64,000 nucleotides of DNA, taken from assembly GCA_037957365.1 (NCBI GenBank), contig JARHVA010005487.1:753501-817500 (forward strand). The letters are read 5' to 3'. Position numbers and translations under genes: made by a program. The stretch is from Torreya grandis (taxonomy: Eukaryota; Streptophyta; Pinopsida; Cupressales; Taxaceae). This document shows, piece by piece, positions 45,931-58,515 of the stretch (positions are counted from its first letter, which is position 1; every line of letters starts with the position of its first letter). The notes under the pieces are model-generated. The model saw only the letters and a list, made by a program, of their open reading frames with translations. It had not been told where the DNA came from and made no database searches.

Positions 45931-46965
45931 AGATAAAAATGGGAACATCTTGAGGAAATTAGTTTAGGATAACTATGTCATTATCACCAAGTACACTAAG
46001 ATCAAAGTCTATTAGTGGCATTATCAAATCGATGGGATCCAGATGCAAGGACCTTTTACTTTCCAACAAGGGAGATGATAGTGACCCTAGAAGACATCTA
46101 CAAGATACTCCATCTACTTTTTTAAGGCATAGATATCATCCTAATGGATGAAAGAGGAAGGGTAGCTAATTTGACATGATTATAAAGGGATGACACTATA
46201 GACATTGGCTTTACAGTAGGAGGCTTTAGTCTTGAGACTTTATATGATTGAGACTAGGATGGGAGATGAGTGATGATCAAGATGATGTTGTCCATCTCAT
46301 GTTATGTGTTACTTGATTTAATAGGATGGAGATTCACATGGAGCCTGACAAGGATAGTGGTAGAGATATTAGAGCACTAGATAGTTTTTACATGAGCTCC
46401 TACCCTATTGGCATAGATATACAATCAATTGTGGGGGTAGAAGATACAATTATGATATAGACTTGATGTTACCTATGTGATCTAGTATTGGGCCGATGAG
46501 CACATCCAAGTAGTACAACCACCAAGGTTGCCATGGATGGGCTAGCATGGGTTTGTTTTTAATGTCAAATTTCTAAGGTGGAGGGATGACTTTGATTTCC
46601 CTCATGAAGATGGGAAAGCATAGAACTTAGAATTTTATAGACAAGTACTAGATGAAATTAAGGATGATGAGGCTATATGGATACCTTATGTTAGATTCCT
46701 AGCATGGCCAAGGATGGAGATAGATCTGGCAGTGAGGTAGCGAGATAGATGGGTGTGGGGGAGACACCCAGAGTAGGTGGAGTTATTTCAATTTGGGAAT
46801 GTATGGTGATAGTTTGGGTTGTGTTATGATCTACTTAAGGCACCTTAGGTTTATAGGAGAGATGAATTAGAGGTGGAGCTCCCTAAGCCATAGGTTATAA
46901 GAATGGAGTATCTAGTAGAGTAGGAGCTAGAGGGAGAGGGGTGGATGATGTCAAGGTGAAAAATT
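45931..46965 (+). pseudogene. plant mobile domain (PMD/MAIN-like) gene, antisense to element D
   Basis: One plus-strand frame of about 340 codons, broken by stops but with no frameshift from at least 46009 to 46960. The N-terminal hallmark reads NRWDPDARTFYFPTREM followed by VTLEDIYKILHL (46027-46110). The middle part has YVLLDLIGWRF (about 46308) and YWADEHIQVVQPPRLPW (46486-46536). The C-terminal part has NLEFYRQVLDEIKDDEAIW and IPYVRFLAWP (46630-46707), then VELFQFGNVW. This is the pattern of the PMD family (PF10536), known in plant MAIN/MAIL proteins and in transposable elements. It is transcribed, if at all, against the gypsy genes. The open minus frame at 47097-47348 is a shadow of sequence downstream. 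Confidence 0.8.
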
Positions 46966-47575
46966 CATACTTCTTGTGGTGGATAGAAAAATATTTATGG
47001 GGAGAGGAGAGGGTGTTGCATCAGAGGTGGTAGGTAGAGGATGTGGAGATGGAGGATGCATAGGGTGTAGGAGAGATGGGGAGGGGGACATATATGCTAT
47101 CTTAGTAGAGAGGGATGTAACCTAAGCATAGTTCTCCAGAGTGGTGTTTGAACATAACCAATTATAGGCACAAATAACATTGTTACAGGGGTGTTATGAT
47201 GAGGTATGTCAAATTTAGGATAGATATCATGATCAATCTGAGAGGCTCCAAGTACTAGTAGATGTAGTAGGGGAGAAGTTTTAGGGTCTACTGCAAGAGG
47301 GGGATAGGGTAGGAAGTTGGAACCTCCAAGGAGTGTGAGCCTAGACATATATTATGATGTGGTAGTGGAGATGTAGTATTACAATTAGATTGAGAGAGAC
47401 TATTTACCAGAGACTCCTAAATATGCCAACCACCTAGCTAGGTAGAGTCAGATACCATGGGGGATAGAGACAATTACAATTAGCATGAGGAGTGTGGCAT
47501 AGAGGGATCATAGGGATGAAGGAGGAGATGGAGGGGAGAGCAGGGGAGGTAGGTTAGATATCCACCTGATCTATA
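46966..47575 (+). pseudogene. possible C-terminal tail of the PMD gene
   Basis: Purine-rich, Gly/Arg/Glu-coding sequence (GGAGATGGAGGGGAGAG type words) continues after the PMD core with frame changes. PMD proteins of transposons often end in a long disordered tail, so this may be its remnant. No domain seen. Confidence 0.35.
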
Positions 47576-48700
47576 TCTAGTTCACTCAGTAGTCATGTAT
47601 ACGACTACCATATAGATTGGTTTTTTTATATATATTACATATTACAACAATCTATGATGTACATTTACCTTATGGATATATATTCATGATTATATGTTTT
47701 ATTCATATTGATTACATGAGCTTGTGTTACATGATTATGGATTTGGATTTTTTGGATTACATGTATTTTGATTTTAGTTGCATCATGTATTATATTCATT
47801 ATTTAGTGTTTACATGGATTGTGGTATTTAGATTATGTGATGTAGTTTTATCTTGATTATGGATTCGTATGTGTGTGCTTAAAATGGATTGATAATGGAT
47901 TATTACAAGTGATTATTTATGATGTATCATGGATTATGACATATTATGCTATGGATTTTATTATATATGGATGGTGTTTATGTTGTTTTTATTTTTTATT
48001 AGATTAAATGGATGAATTTTTATATCATGGTTGATTATGGATTATGTAAATTTGTCATAAATGTTTATATAACTAATCAAGGATGCATGTCTAATAATTG
48101 GCTAGGACCCTAAGAAATGATATACCCCTTGTTGATTTTTGCATATACACCCTTTTATCTAATTCAAATGAAAATCCTTAACAATATTTTGTTAGCCAAA
48201 TTCATAAATCCTTTTCTTGAAATAAAAGGGGTAGTATAAAATGGGGGAAACACTTAATTCTCTAGAAATAAACATGTCACTTAATGTTTCTAGAATTTTT
48301 AACCTTAAGCTAATCCATAGATAAATGTAGATTGATCAATGTGGGAAGCATTCATGGGATATAATTTTATATTTTGCATGATTTGCTTTTAATAGGAAAC
48401 TAATCAATGTGTTAAGTTTCCTAAATCATAGGCACATAACCATATTTCAAGGGAGTGGTCTATTTATTTAGATATATCTTAGCAGTTGTCCTTTGAGGGA
48501 TCAGTCTACAGCTTTGCCTTTTATTTGATTTTGATAAAATTTGTCCTTTGAATGATCAGTTTATAGTTTACTCTTTTCTTGATTATGATATCCCAAACCT
48601 TTTTTTCATGCATTAGACTTAAGGCATTTCATAAGCCAAGAAAACAAGGCTAAATAGCATTCCCTTTGAACATGTTGTTTAGGGTGATGGATTGTTAGGT
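47576..48700. other. AT-rich stretch with recurring TGGATTATG-like words
   Basis: Between 47640 and 48060 GGATTA, GATTATG and CATGGATT recur many times without a fixed period. The 79-codon open stretch at 47617-47856 is low complexity and not taken as a gene. It lies between the ends of PMD and integrase genes, which converge on it. Confidence 0.4.
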
Positions 48701-48739
48701 GATAATGATTTGGGATTCTACTCCATTTCAAATGGAGCC

Positions 48740-50000
48740 AATCTATGAGAACATGCTATGAATAGATCTGGGGTGTTCATATTTAAGGATAAAATTGGTA
48801 GACTTTTATAAATTCACATAGTTCTTGATCATTATGAGGTATGTTAAAGATAGGGGATTGGATTTTGAGAGAACTTATGTTGACTAAAGTTTTTAATAGG
48901 ATCATTAATAATAAAAGGTCATAGATGCAAACCATTAAGGGGTTCATGCTCTAGTTTTCCATCAAGGGAGGCCAAATCATATGCCTCAGATTTATACTTA
49001 TGAGTGATAATATAGGGTCTAATCCAATTAGGAGCAAACTTTCTCCCTTTACTTCATTCCATATTTGTGACATGTTGATTTTCTTTAAGTACAAGGTCAT
49101 CAATATTAAACTCTCATTCCTTTAAATGTTGATTATATGCTCATTTTATTCATTCTTGATATACATGAAGGTGATTGAGGCCTATGTCTCAATGCTCATA
49201 TAAAATTTATATTTATGCTAATTGATCTTGATGATAATATTCTTCAAGAATGATATCTTTTATATAGATTCTAAGTGAAGGAATTTTGACTTTAAGGGGT
49301 ATAAGTACTTCAGTATCGTAGACCAAATAAAAAAGGGTAGCCCATGTAGGTGTTTGAGTACTAGTTTGATAAGCCCATAAAGCAAAAGGTATGTAAAGAT
49401 GGAAATCCTTTTCAAATTCATTGCCTGTTTTAGTTAACATCTTGACAAGGGTTTTATTCTATGCTTCAGCTTATCCATTGGCTTGTGGATAATAAGTTGA
49501 TGAGAAACTTGACCTAATGCCAAAAGAATCACACAAATTTTGGACTTGCTTATTTTTAAAAGATTTCCCATTATCTATAATGATTTTATGTAGGACACCA
49601 AAATGACATATGATGTGATGATTAATAAAATCAATAATCTTATCTACCTTGGTTGAAATAAGGGGAATAGCCTCCACCACTTAGTGAAATACTCAATAAC
49701 GATAATGATAAATCCATGTTGCTAGGAAGATTTGGGATTAATCTACCCTATAAGGTCAAAACCCCATTGAGATAAGGACCAAAAATCCTTGGATACTATT
49801 TATGCATGATGATGGATATGGGATAGGTTATCATGTTGTTGAAACCTCATGTATCTCTTAACACACTCATAGTAGTCTTGATTCAAAGTGGGCTAATAGT
49901 ATCCTAATCACATAATTTTCTTGGTGATATTTAAAGCACAAAAATGGCCACCATAGATTTCATCATGAGTTTATTTGATTTCAAAACTTGATTCAAAATT
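48740..50000 (-). pseudogene. integrase, element D
   Basis: Reading right to left: HDEIYGGHFCALNITKKIM (about 49965) is the HHCC region, and LSQWGFDLIG about 49765 carries the first catalytic Asp. 49680-49471 reads VEAIPLISTKVDKIIDFI, IIIDNGKSFKN (second Asp) and STYYPQANG at the third motif. A stop follows, then NKTLVKMLTKTGNEFEKDFH, ALWAYQTSTQTPT and the C-terminal FAPNWIRPYIITHKYKSEAY (about 49050). Several stops. It would integrate the cDNA. Confidence 0.85.
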
Positions 50001-50394
50001 CTAGATATAATGAAGGAGAATATTATGGAAACCTCACTTATAAAGCACACCTCCTAGTATTGCATACTAGGAATTTCGTTACTAAAAAACATGCTTAGTA
50101 TTTTTGGATAGATCTAAAGGGATGATGCATTTAGATAGGTAATCAAAAATCTATGTGTACCATAGATCCAAATGGTTTTCCTATATACTATGGATAGAAG
50201 TAAGATTAATTTTGGTGTAAGAGGGTTGGTTGATCCTGTGAATAAGGATAAACAACTTAGACTCTTGGGAAGAGGATCACATAAAGGAGGCCAAGAAATC
50301 CATGTTGTTAACAAACTTGTTGGTTAATTGAGGAGTGATCTGGATAACATAATGGTTAAGTGTGGCTAACAAATACTTTGTTAACATATTACAC

Positions 50395-50685
50395 CTTTTT
50401 AGGATGTTATTCTTACACTAATATATTCTAGTTATTTGGTTGACTACAAATTGGGAGTCACCAAAAATACAAAGCAATATAACTCCTAAAGCCAAGGTTG
50501 TTTAGAGACCTATGATTAGGGATTCATATTCTTCCATATTAATAGTGTAGTCAAAATCAAGATTAAAAGATAGGGTGATAGGAATGCCTTCAGGTGGCAT
50601 TATAATAATCCATGCTCCCCCTCCACATTCACATTTTGATCCATCAAATAACAATGTTATTTGATATTCAATATCTTCCTAGGAT
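50395..50685 (-). pseudogene. second (archaeal-type-like) RNase H, element D
   Basis: One frame with a single stop. ITLLFDGSKCECGGGAWIII carries the first Asp, NMEEYESLIIGL the Glu helix, and IFGDSQFVVNQ the third acidic site. All three acidic residues are present. It lies between the RT-linked RNase H and integrase, the usual place in Tat-lineage elements and different from element A in this window. Confidence 0.85.
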
Positions 50686-51190
50686 GTGGAGGCTATAGCT
50701 TCATCACGGAATTCATAGCTAGATGATAAATTATCAACAAGGGGTGCTTCATCCAATTGATCAATAATGATCTACCCCTTCACTAACTTTTGGTTAAGGA
50801 ACTCAAGATCAAAATTAGTGAGTGACATTAACCATATCACCATCCATTGATTTTGATAGGGTTTTAAATGTAAGAATTTAAGAGGATTAGTATTGGTAAT
50901 CACATAAGTCTTGTGATTAAGCAAATAGTGATGAAGCTTGGAAGCCAAAAATACTAGGGCCAAGCATAGTCTTTCAAAATGTGTGTAATAGGTTTCATAT
51001 TCAACTAAAGTACATATTATATAATAAACTACTTATTCTCTATGCTGATCATGTAGATGGGTAAACATGGCACCTAATGTATGATCCATAACTGAGATAT
51101 ATAAGTAAAAGGGATCATCCTCCTTTGGTGGAATGAGGACAGGGGGAGATAATAGATACTTATTGAGAGTATCAAACACCACTTAACAAT
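50686..51190 (-). pseudogene. RT-linked RNase H, element D
   Basis: Reads DPFYLYISVMDHTLGAMFTH (first strand), VEYETYYTHFERLCLALVFL, then HHYLLNHKTYVITNTNPLKF, where NTNPL stands at the usual TDH/D-P-I position. WLMSLTNFDLEFLNQKLVKG ends the domain (to 50772). Standard Ty3/gypsy RNase H layout. Confidence 0.75.
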
Positions 51191-52110
51191 TCAAATCCCA
51201 AATAAACTAGGTGTCTTTCTTAAGAAGGTGATGGAGAGGTTGACATTAGTCAAATAATTGTGAAATAAAATGATGAATAGATTGTAGTTTCCCTTGTAAA
51301 TTAGGAAGTTGCTTGAGGTTGGAGGGAAGTAGCATATCGATAATGGCATTAATATTAGCTGGATCAACCTCAATCCAATAAAAGGAAATTATAAAACCTA
51401 AGAGCTTACCCAATAAGACTCTAAAAACACACTTTTTTGGTTTAAGATGAACCTAATATTGAATCAAATGAGTGAAGATTTGATAAAGGATGAATAAGTG
51501 ATCTTTATGATTATTAGGTTTACCAAGGAGTTCATCCACATAATCTTCAATGATTTTGTGAATTAAATCATGTAAAATGTAGGTCATAATGTGATGATAA
51601 GTGGCTCTTGTATTATTTAAACCAAAGGGCATGACCCTATAACAAAAAGTCCCTTATGGATTAATAAAGGAGGTTTTATGTTGATCTTTTAGGGCAATAA
51701 GGATCTGATTCTAACTAGAAACCCATCCATGAGGGATAAGATCTTATGTCCTATAGTGAGGTCTATGAGTTATTCAATGTTAGGAAGGGGAATATCATAT
51801 TTCAAAAAGTAAGGTTAAGGTCATGAAAGTTAGTATAAAGGCACAATCCCCCTATGGGTTTTATGATAGGTACCATGTTAGATACCCATTTAAGGTAATC
51901 GATAGGATGGATGAAGTTAACAGACAATAACCATTGCAATTACTCTTTGACAAGGAGTGATACGTGAAGATGCATCTTACAAATCTTTTGCTTCACTAGT
52001 TTAGCTTCAAGAATGGTAATAATATTATGGACAACAACAATGGGATCAATTCTAGGAATATCACTATAAGACCAAGTAAAGGCTTGGCTATGACTAGCAA
52101 GGAATGTCAT
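51191..52110 (-). pseudogene. reverse transcriptase, element D (YVDD read as YVDE)
   Basis: GTFCYRVMPFGLNNTRATYH (about 51655-51595) is the palm motif, and HKIIEDYVDELLG contains the catalytic box YVDE at 51531-51542, so the second Asp is Glu. HLKPKKCVFRVLLGKLLGFI follows (51450-51390), then the 51373-51191 stretch with PPTSSNFLIYKGNYN at the connection region in a neighbouring frame. N-terminal fingers (51700-52110) are readable only in short pieces. Confidence 0.8.
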
Positions 52111-52997
52111 AAAATCTTGGTGTTTTTGAGAATATAAGGACTAACTCACTTTGATATTTCATGGGGCTTCAAACATCCCTATTTTAATATCAGTTGTGAC
52201 CTTGTTTAAAAGACTAAGAGATTTAGATGGCATAATATTCTTCAGCTATTAATCCCCTAACCTTGAATATGTTAAAATGGATTCATCATTATGACACTCC
52301 ATTACATGGATCAAGGGATAATATTCATCTTATGTTAGGAAGACTAAAGGAAGAGATATCATTTTCTCACTACATTGATAGGTTAGTAGTTCTAGGAAAA
52401 TGGCACTAATCAAAAAAAAAGTTAGTAGAATAGAGATGGTATCATTAGTCACCATAGGGGAACCAAGAGGGGATGAGGGAGTTTCATCATCCACATCCAT
52501 AGGGACATGGGATAATAAAGTGTGATTGTCATAAATTTTAGGAGATTTCTTGAAACCAAGGCCATGTTTCTCATGAAGTTTTCTAAGGCCATATATTGTG
52601 ACCTCATGGGTCCTTATTCATAATGTCCTAAGCCAAAACCTTTCCAAGAACAATGTTGTAATTAGGCTTGTGCAAATCATATTTTTTCAAGGAAGAATAA
52701 GTTAGATATGGATGGTTGGGCCCGCATTTGGATTTCTCTATATAAAGCAGACTGATCAATTCTTCCATAAGTTAAGTGAATTTAGAGATGGGGAGGTCTA
52801 AAAGGAATAATGTATCCTAGATTGGGTTGATAAGTATGTTGTTGATCAGGTTGTTCATATCTTTGAGGGGTTGATAAAGCACTGAGCATTAATAGCTAAC
52901 ATTCCCCTATAGAAAGTTGTTGGAATGCCTAATCAAAAGAGTTTACATTAAGGACACAAGATGAAGGTATAGCAAAACTGGAAGATGTTTCCCTTTA
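52111..52997 (-). pseudogene. protease-RT linker of element D
   Basis: Minus-strand coding character is weak and broken, with no domain that I can name. Included so that the stretch is accounted for within the polyprotein. Confidence 0.3.
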
Positions 52998-53430
52998 TTA
53001 TAACAAACTCAAGTTATTCATATGGATCAAGACATCATTACATTTATAATTTATATTGCATGTCTTGAATAGATGTGGGTCTATAGGGACACTATGGACC
53101 TTACCCTCATGTTCAAATTTAAGACATCGATGCAAAGTGGAGGGGACGTAATGCATAGTGCATATACAAAGACATCCTAATAGGATATTAAATTGAAACT
53201 CCCCTTTTATTTTGTAAAATAACTCGAGGGTATATACACCTACTTGAACGGGAAGGACAACCATTCCTAATATAAGGGCCATATTATCACTGAATGCTCA
53301 TAAGATGGTTGGAGATTGAGCTACAACAGTTCTAGGTAACTATAGTTTCTTAAAATCATGAGAGGAGATAATATTTATGCCTAATCCATTATCAATCATC
53401 ACTCATTTAATTTAGGTCTGATTAATTTGG
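52998..53430 (-). pseudogene. aspartic protease, element D
   Basis: SVMIDNGLGINIISSHDFKKL (about 53405-53345) stands at the active site, where this lineage has a D-(S/D)-G type motif; here D-N-G. The 53282-52998 stretch continues VVLPVQVGVYTLELFYKI, FNILLGCLCICTMHYVPSTL and KFEHEGKVHSVPIDPHLF, the usual second half with ILLG. The enzyme would cut the polyprotein. The catalytic Asp is present but the frame is broken near 53283. Confidence 0.75.
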
Positions 53431-55330
53431 GTAGTGATAAATAGTAGTAGATCCTAGTTATCAAGATGTAATGGTGATATTTCAAAATCATGGAATATTA
53501 TGGATGATGCCTTTTACAATAATGAGATAAAAGTTGATAAAGGTTAGGGTTCAACTGATTATATCTTAGTAACTATCAAGGCATCTATCATATCCTTACA
53601 ATGTTATAGAGAGTTTTGGACAAGTTCATATAAAGAAATCTTGATTGGAAGTTGATGCATTTACTTTAGTATGGATATCTGTATCAACTCTGAAGCATTA
53701 TTATTCTACATTTTTCCTAAAATAGAAATTTTAGGTTTTGGGATGGGCATTTTAGGACTATATGTGGTAGAAGTAGGAGATTTTGTAATAGTCACCTTAA
53801 CTTTATTAGTATTTTAGGTCTTATGACCCTGGGTCCAGGATCATGTAGTTGTGTATCACATATATCTAAAATAATAGTGGATTCATCATATTTTTAGACT
53901 CATATGAGTCTAGAGGTTTTAGGAGGGGTTTATATTGAGTTCTTTTGGATATTTTATCTTCTTTTGAAACTCATTTTAACCTTCTTGGTAATATATTAGT
54001 TTTTAAGATAGACATGACCCTAATAGTTTGACTATGGGGATAGTCATGACCAAATTGTTTCATTAAAATATCATCCTCTTCTAATAATTTTTGGACCATA
54101 GATTTTAGCATGTTATAACTTTCAATATCATGTCCTGATATTTAATGATACATTTTAAATTCTTAACCTAATACCATGACATGTTTTTAATATGGGGGTG
54201 AATAGTTTTTATGGGTGGTAGTGTGACAAGGGAAGTTTGAAGGAGCTGATTGAGAATCTTAGAGTAAGACCCCCTCAATGGATCTTGGATAGCTCTTTTG
54301 ACCTATTGAGGCATTGGGATGAAGTTTATATTTGATTTTGAGTCTTGATTCTTTGCACTAGTTGTTTAAATATTCCCCACAATAGGTAATTTATGTTTGG
54401 GATAATATTTTACACCTAGACCTCATGGGTAGTAAGGATTTAAAGGATTAAGAATTTGAATTATTACAATGGGAAGATCCCTTTATAATAGTATATACTC
54501 TTTATATGATGATTATCAATGGTGGTTTTTAAGGTCACCAAAGGATGAGTTCCTAATATATATGTTCTAGTTCGAATTGGTAGCAGAGGCACCTTCCCTT
54601 TTTGAATCTAATCAAAGGTAGTAGGGATATCCTATTTAGGGGTTTCAATCCTTATGGGAGGATGTTGTAAATATTTTCCTCATGAGACCCTTAGGTTTTT
54701 ATTTCCAATTTGTGAAGCATTCCCCCTCATTTCTCTCTTCATAAGATTTGGCTCTTCTCAAGCTATGAGGGAGCCTACTTTGGGGTATGGTTAAGGTAAC
54801 GTAATAGTGTTCTTATGGGGGAGTAAGCTAGAGGGGATGGATATGCCATATGAAGGTACTATATTAACTAAAGGAGTGGTATATGTATCCTCCAATATGT
54901 CTAAATAAACATCATCCTTGATATCTTTCTCATCCTTTGTTTTCAGTTGATTGTCTTGAATAGGTTTAGGTAAGGTTCCATGAGAGGATCCCAAATAATG
55001 AGATCCAAAAAGCCTGAGTAAGGCTTGGGGATAACTATACTTAACTCAAATGGTTTGAATGCATCTCCTATAAGGAGATCAAGAATTTTAATTGTCATCA
55101 AAGGTGATTTATAAGCAATATCAACCTCTTTAGGTAGAATTTGATCATGGATCATACTTATCACATGGGTCTCATCATCTGAGGTGCATCCTAAATTAAC
55201 TTGTACATAATTAGATGTGGAGGTATGGTTGGGAAAAAAATACCTAATTATATCTATGTATTGATTAAGAGGAGTTTTAGGGTTATCTAATTGTAACTCT
55301 TCTTGATCAATAAGGTTTTGAACTAGACCT
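53431..55330 (-). pseudogene. gag-protease linker of element D
   Basis: Two open minus stretches (55164-54943 and 54994-54791) are hydrophilic, with no named domain: for example LPKEVDIAYKSPLMTIKILD and KDIKDDVYLDILEDTYTTP. The rest is broken. Confidence 0.4.
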
Positions 55331-55400
55331 TTACACTAGCGACACCTATTGACATCATGACTGGGTATACGATGGTAATTACAAAAGTCATTTTCTTTGA
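55331..55400 (-). pseudogene. zinc-knuckle-like motif, element D
   Basis: PKPSWFKENDFCNYHRIPSH followed by DVNRCR gives a C-x2-H-x4-H-x4-C pattern, as in gag proteins of this lineage. Confidence 0.65.
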
Positions 55401-55559
55401 ACCAACTAGGTTTAGGGTGAGAGTCATCAAGAGTTTTAATCAGAGTAATTTTGATGATATAAACCTTTAAGAGATTATCTAAAATAGAACTGTAAGATTC
55501 CCCTAAGGGTGTGTACTACCATAGAAGAAACCATGTTAATGTTTTTTATGATTTTGTTT

Positions 55560-56240
55560 GAGAGGTAGAGGGTTTGGATTAGATTTTTATCTATGGGGGT
55601 GCTGATTTTAAGACCATAGCATTAGCAATGCCTTTGGTTTTGGTACTATTAGTTCCTTTACAGGGATCAATTTTGAAGTTCTTATTACGTAACTTTAGTT
55701 TCCCTTCTTCTAAAGCTTGTATTTCTAGTTTATGGGCTATGGAAAAGGCCTTGTCAAAAGTCTTGAGGGATTGAACCCATAATGTTGATGATATATGTTT
55801 AGCACATGATCTCATAAATAATGTGATTAACTCTAGATGAGGAAGGGTAAAATTACAGATGGTTTATATGACTTCTCTATCTAGCCATGAAATCAGTGAT
55901 AGAATCTTCATCAAATTGTCTAATGGCATAGAGGTCAGTTATGGTCACTTTTCTTGAGATGTTAATGGAAAAGTGCTCTAAAAATATTTGGGCTAGTTTC
56001 CCAAAGGAGAATAGGGAAGGGATAGAACTATACCAGTCTAAATCTAGTCTAACTAGTGACATGGGAAATGTTCTTAGGAGAAGAGCATCATCATGGGATA
56101 TAAGATAAAAAGCATGTCTAAACACTCTAATGTGTTAATAAAGATCTTACTTGTTTTAAAATTTCATGAATTTTGAAAGTTCCCATTGTGAGGGGTATGG
56201 TCTAATAGGATAGTTAGATTAATGGGTTCATTGCAGATTT
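55560..56240 (-). pseudogene. gag capsid domain (Retrotrans_gag), element D
   Basis: 56125-55877 reads RHAFYLISHDDALLLRTFP, then LDWYSSIPSLFSFGKLAQIF, FSINISRKVTITDLYAIRQ and DEDSITDFMAR, a typical PF03732 capsid core. 55815-55591 continues with WVQSLKTFDKAFSIAHKLE. YPSQWELSKFMKF upstream (about 56190) is the lead-in. It would form the virus-like particle. Interrupted by a stop at 56145 and a shift near 55860. Confidence 0.8.
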
Positions 56241-57844
56241 GCTCATAAGTGAGTTATTTTTCTGCCCAAAGGTAGAGGCATCCATATTTTATGTCATATT
56301 CATAAGGATGTTTGCAAGATCAAGTTGGGTATTATATTGAGGAATACCTCCTAAGACATTCTATTACAAATGTTGGTAGGTATGAAACAGAGTGGAAAAG
56401 GGTTGTGATAAGGGGTAACTAATTAAAGTGGTTATAATCAGTTGGGATGCCACCACATACTATGGGTATTGTAATGGTATATAATTGGACCCAAGGGATT
56501 ATGAGGGAGCTATGTATTGGGTATTCAATGGGATCTATTGTTGAGGAGGTTGACTTAAGGGAGATTATTTTAAAGGTTGGGTTTGGGGATCTAAAGCTAT
56601 GCTAGTTTGGATAGGTAGGAGAGTTATAGGGATTGCAAGCACTAAGCTCTGAGGTGTCATGGTAGGAGGTGGAGTAAATTTAGGTTGATTTGTGGTAACA
56701 TTTTGGGCTTAGGTACTAGTTGGAGATAGACCACTAGATGTTACTAGAGGTGGATTATTTAAAATTTGTGTAATGTTAGTATCAAAACATATTGGGGAGA
56801 ATTATTAAGAGAGGAAATCATGTCTATAGTAAACCCTTCAGTTCCCTCTAGGGACATGCCAAAAACATTCTCAAAAGACTATGTACGAGGGGATAATGGA
56901 ATATAGATGGCTTGAGTGTTGAGGTAATGGTGAAGAGTAATTATATTACTATCTAATATGGTAGCAAATTTAGGATCTCCCTGAGTGTAGAACTAGGGAA
57001 TACCCTCCCCCATACACTTAAGAGAGGTAGGAGGACTCAAGGTGTTTTCCATCGAAGAGGATGAGGTTGGGGATTCATTTTGTTTTAGTGACTGTTCTCA
57101 TGTCAAAACCATGTAGCACCGAAGAGAAATAAAGAAATGAAAATAAAAAAACACACAATAGTCTTTTTGATTGTCTTATTTTAATGGAAACAAGCACACA
57201 TACTATAAAACATACTTAAAATATTTTACTTTTTTAAGAAATTAATTTTAGAATGTGGTAAGGAAAAATGTCAATGAGGGCACTAAGAAATGGTAATCTA
57301 AATATGGTTTTAGGTTTTTGTTTAAGGATGGGAATGTCTATATACATGAAGGTATGTTGAGGCCTAATTCCATGTTGGAAGAATGTACATGGCTTGGTAT
57401 TGGGGCCTACCCCCTCACTTCACATACTATAGAAATAAGGGCATATTGTGCTTAGCCTTTATAATTCTTGACAAAAAAATTATACTTGACCAGTATACCA
57501 AGTCAATTTTCCCCTTGATGATGAAATCTAAGTGGGTCCACCTTAGGTAAGAAAATGTCTCAAGTTCTTATTTTGAGATTAAATGGATTTAGATGTGTGT
57601 GAGAAGGTATGATTACTATGATATATTGATCCACCTATATTAGTTTATGTGAATTGTCTAAGCAAACAAAGGATGAATGAAATTTTTTTTTTAAACCTTA
57701 AAAGGAAAAGTAAGAATTTTTTGTATTTTTCTCTTTTTGAATGAAAGCCAAAAATCAAGAAAAGATACAACTAATGAGTGATTTTACCATGAAAATAACA
57801 ATAACAATGATACTTTAGGAGTGCCATAGTGATTTAGTATTTTT
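56241..57844 (-). other. 5' untranslated/N-terminal gag region of element D
   Basis: No domain recognised. Gly/Val-coding plus-strand words and scattered minus-strand pieces. 57100-57844 appears non-coding leader next to the 5' LTR. Confidence 0.35.
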
Positions 57845-58515
57845 TGGTTCTTTTTCTTAATAAAAATGGAAATGATATAGGGTTTTGAAAAAGGAATACC
57901 TATGATGGGATATGCACCATTGATCCAGTGAGGTGGGATCTCCTTTTTGGCTAGGAAAGACTACCTCTGTAAAAGCTTCCTGAGATGTAGATAAATACCT
58001 CATTGACAAGGATATGGTTAGATTTGACTAGAGTGTGGATAGATAATAATTTGGATGGCATTCTTATGTAGTGCTCTAGGTAAATTTTGTCTTTATTCCA
58101 GTGTATAAAAATTAGGATCCATAACCTAAGGTTGGCTTAGCTATGAATTAATGTCAATCCTAATAGGATCAGTGATGATCATGGGAAATGTTACCTATTT
58201 TATCTAAGTTTGAGTTGTTGGTTCCAATAACTTTCTATCTCAGATAAAATCTTAGGTCAAATTAGTTTTAATAGGGTTCGAATATGGGAAGGTTGTTAGG
58301 AAGGTTAAAACAACTTACCCACATTAAGTTTGGAGAGATTTAATTAGGATTTAGTGATAGTAAACTAGTTACTTAAGTAAAATGTTAATTAGTTAGATTA
58401 TTTACAAAATGTTAAATGATAAAAAATAAAACCAAATTAATTGGCGTAATAAAGGTAGGAAAGGGGTAAGACACATTTATTCATTATAAAACAGTGTAAA
58501 TTTATAGTGTTTACA
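57845..58515 (-). repeat. 5' LTR of element D
   Basis: Begins TGGTTCTTTTTCTT and ends TAGTGTTTACA on the plus strand. Length 671 against 686 for its partner. Sequence just inside (57810-57827, minus TGGCACTCCTAAAG) may be a decayed primer site but no tRNA could be named. Confidence 0.85.

Larger units (their letters stand above)
44037..58515 (-). mobile_element. Tat-like Ty3/gypsy retrotransposon D with antisense PMD gene
   Basis: Two diverged LTRs (44037-44722 and 57845-58515) bracket a 13.1-kb internal region read on the minus strand: gag, zinc knuckle, protease, RT, RNase H, second RNase H, integrase, then a 4-kb 3' region holding a plus-strand plant mobile domain gene. A polypurine tract next to the left LTR fixes the orientation. 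All frames are broken. Target duplication was not resolved. The order RNH, second RNH, integrase is the standard one for Tat-lineage elements. Confidence 0.9.

Noticed and set aside
45931..46965. PMD gene as an independent host MAIN-like gene
   Set aside because: It lies wholly between the integrase and 3' LTR of element D, in the place of known antisense frames of Tat elements, and is broken by stops.
47617..47856. 79-codon Tyr/Ile-rich open frame
   Set aside because: Falls in sequence with repeated TGGATTATG-like words; composition explains it.
57810..57827. Primer binding site of element D
   Set aside because: TGGCACTCC begins with TGG but is 18 bases from the assigned LTR end and no matching tRNA could be named.
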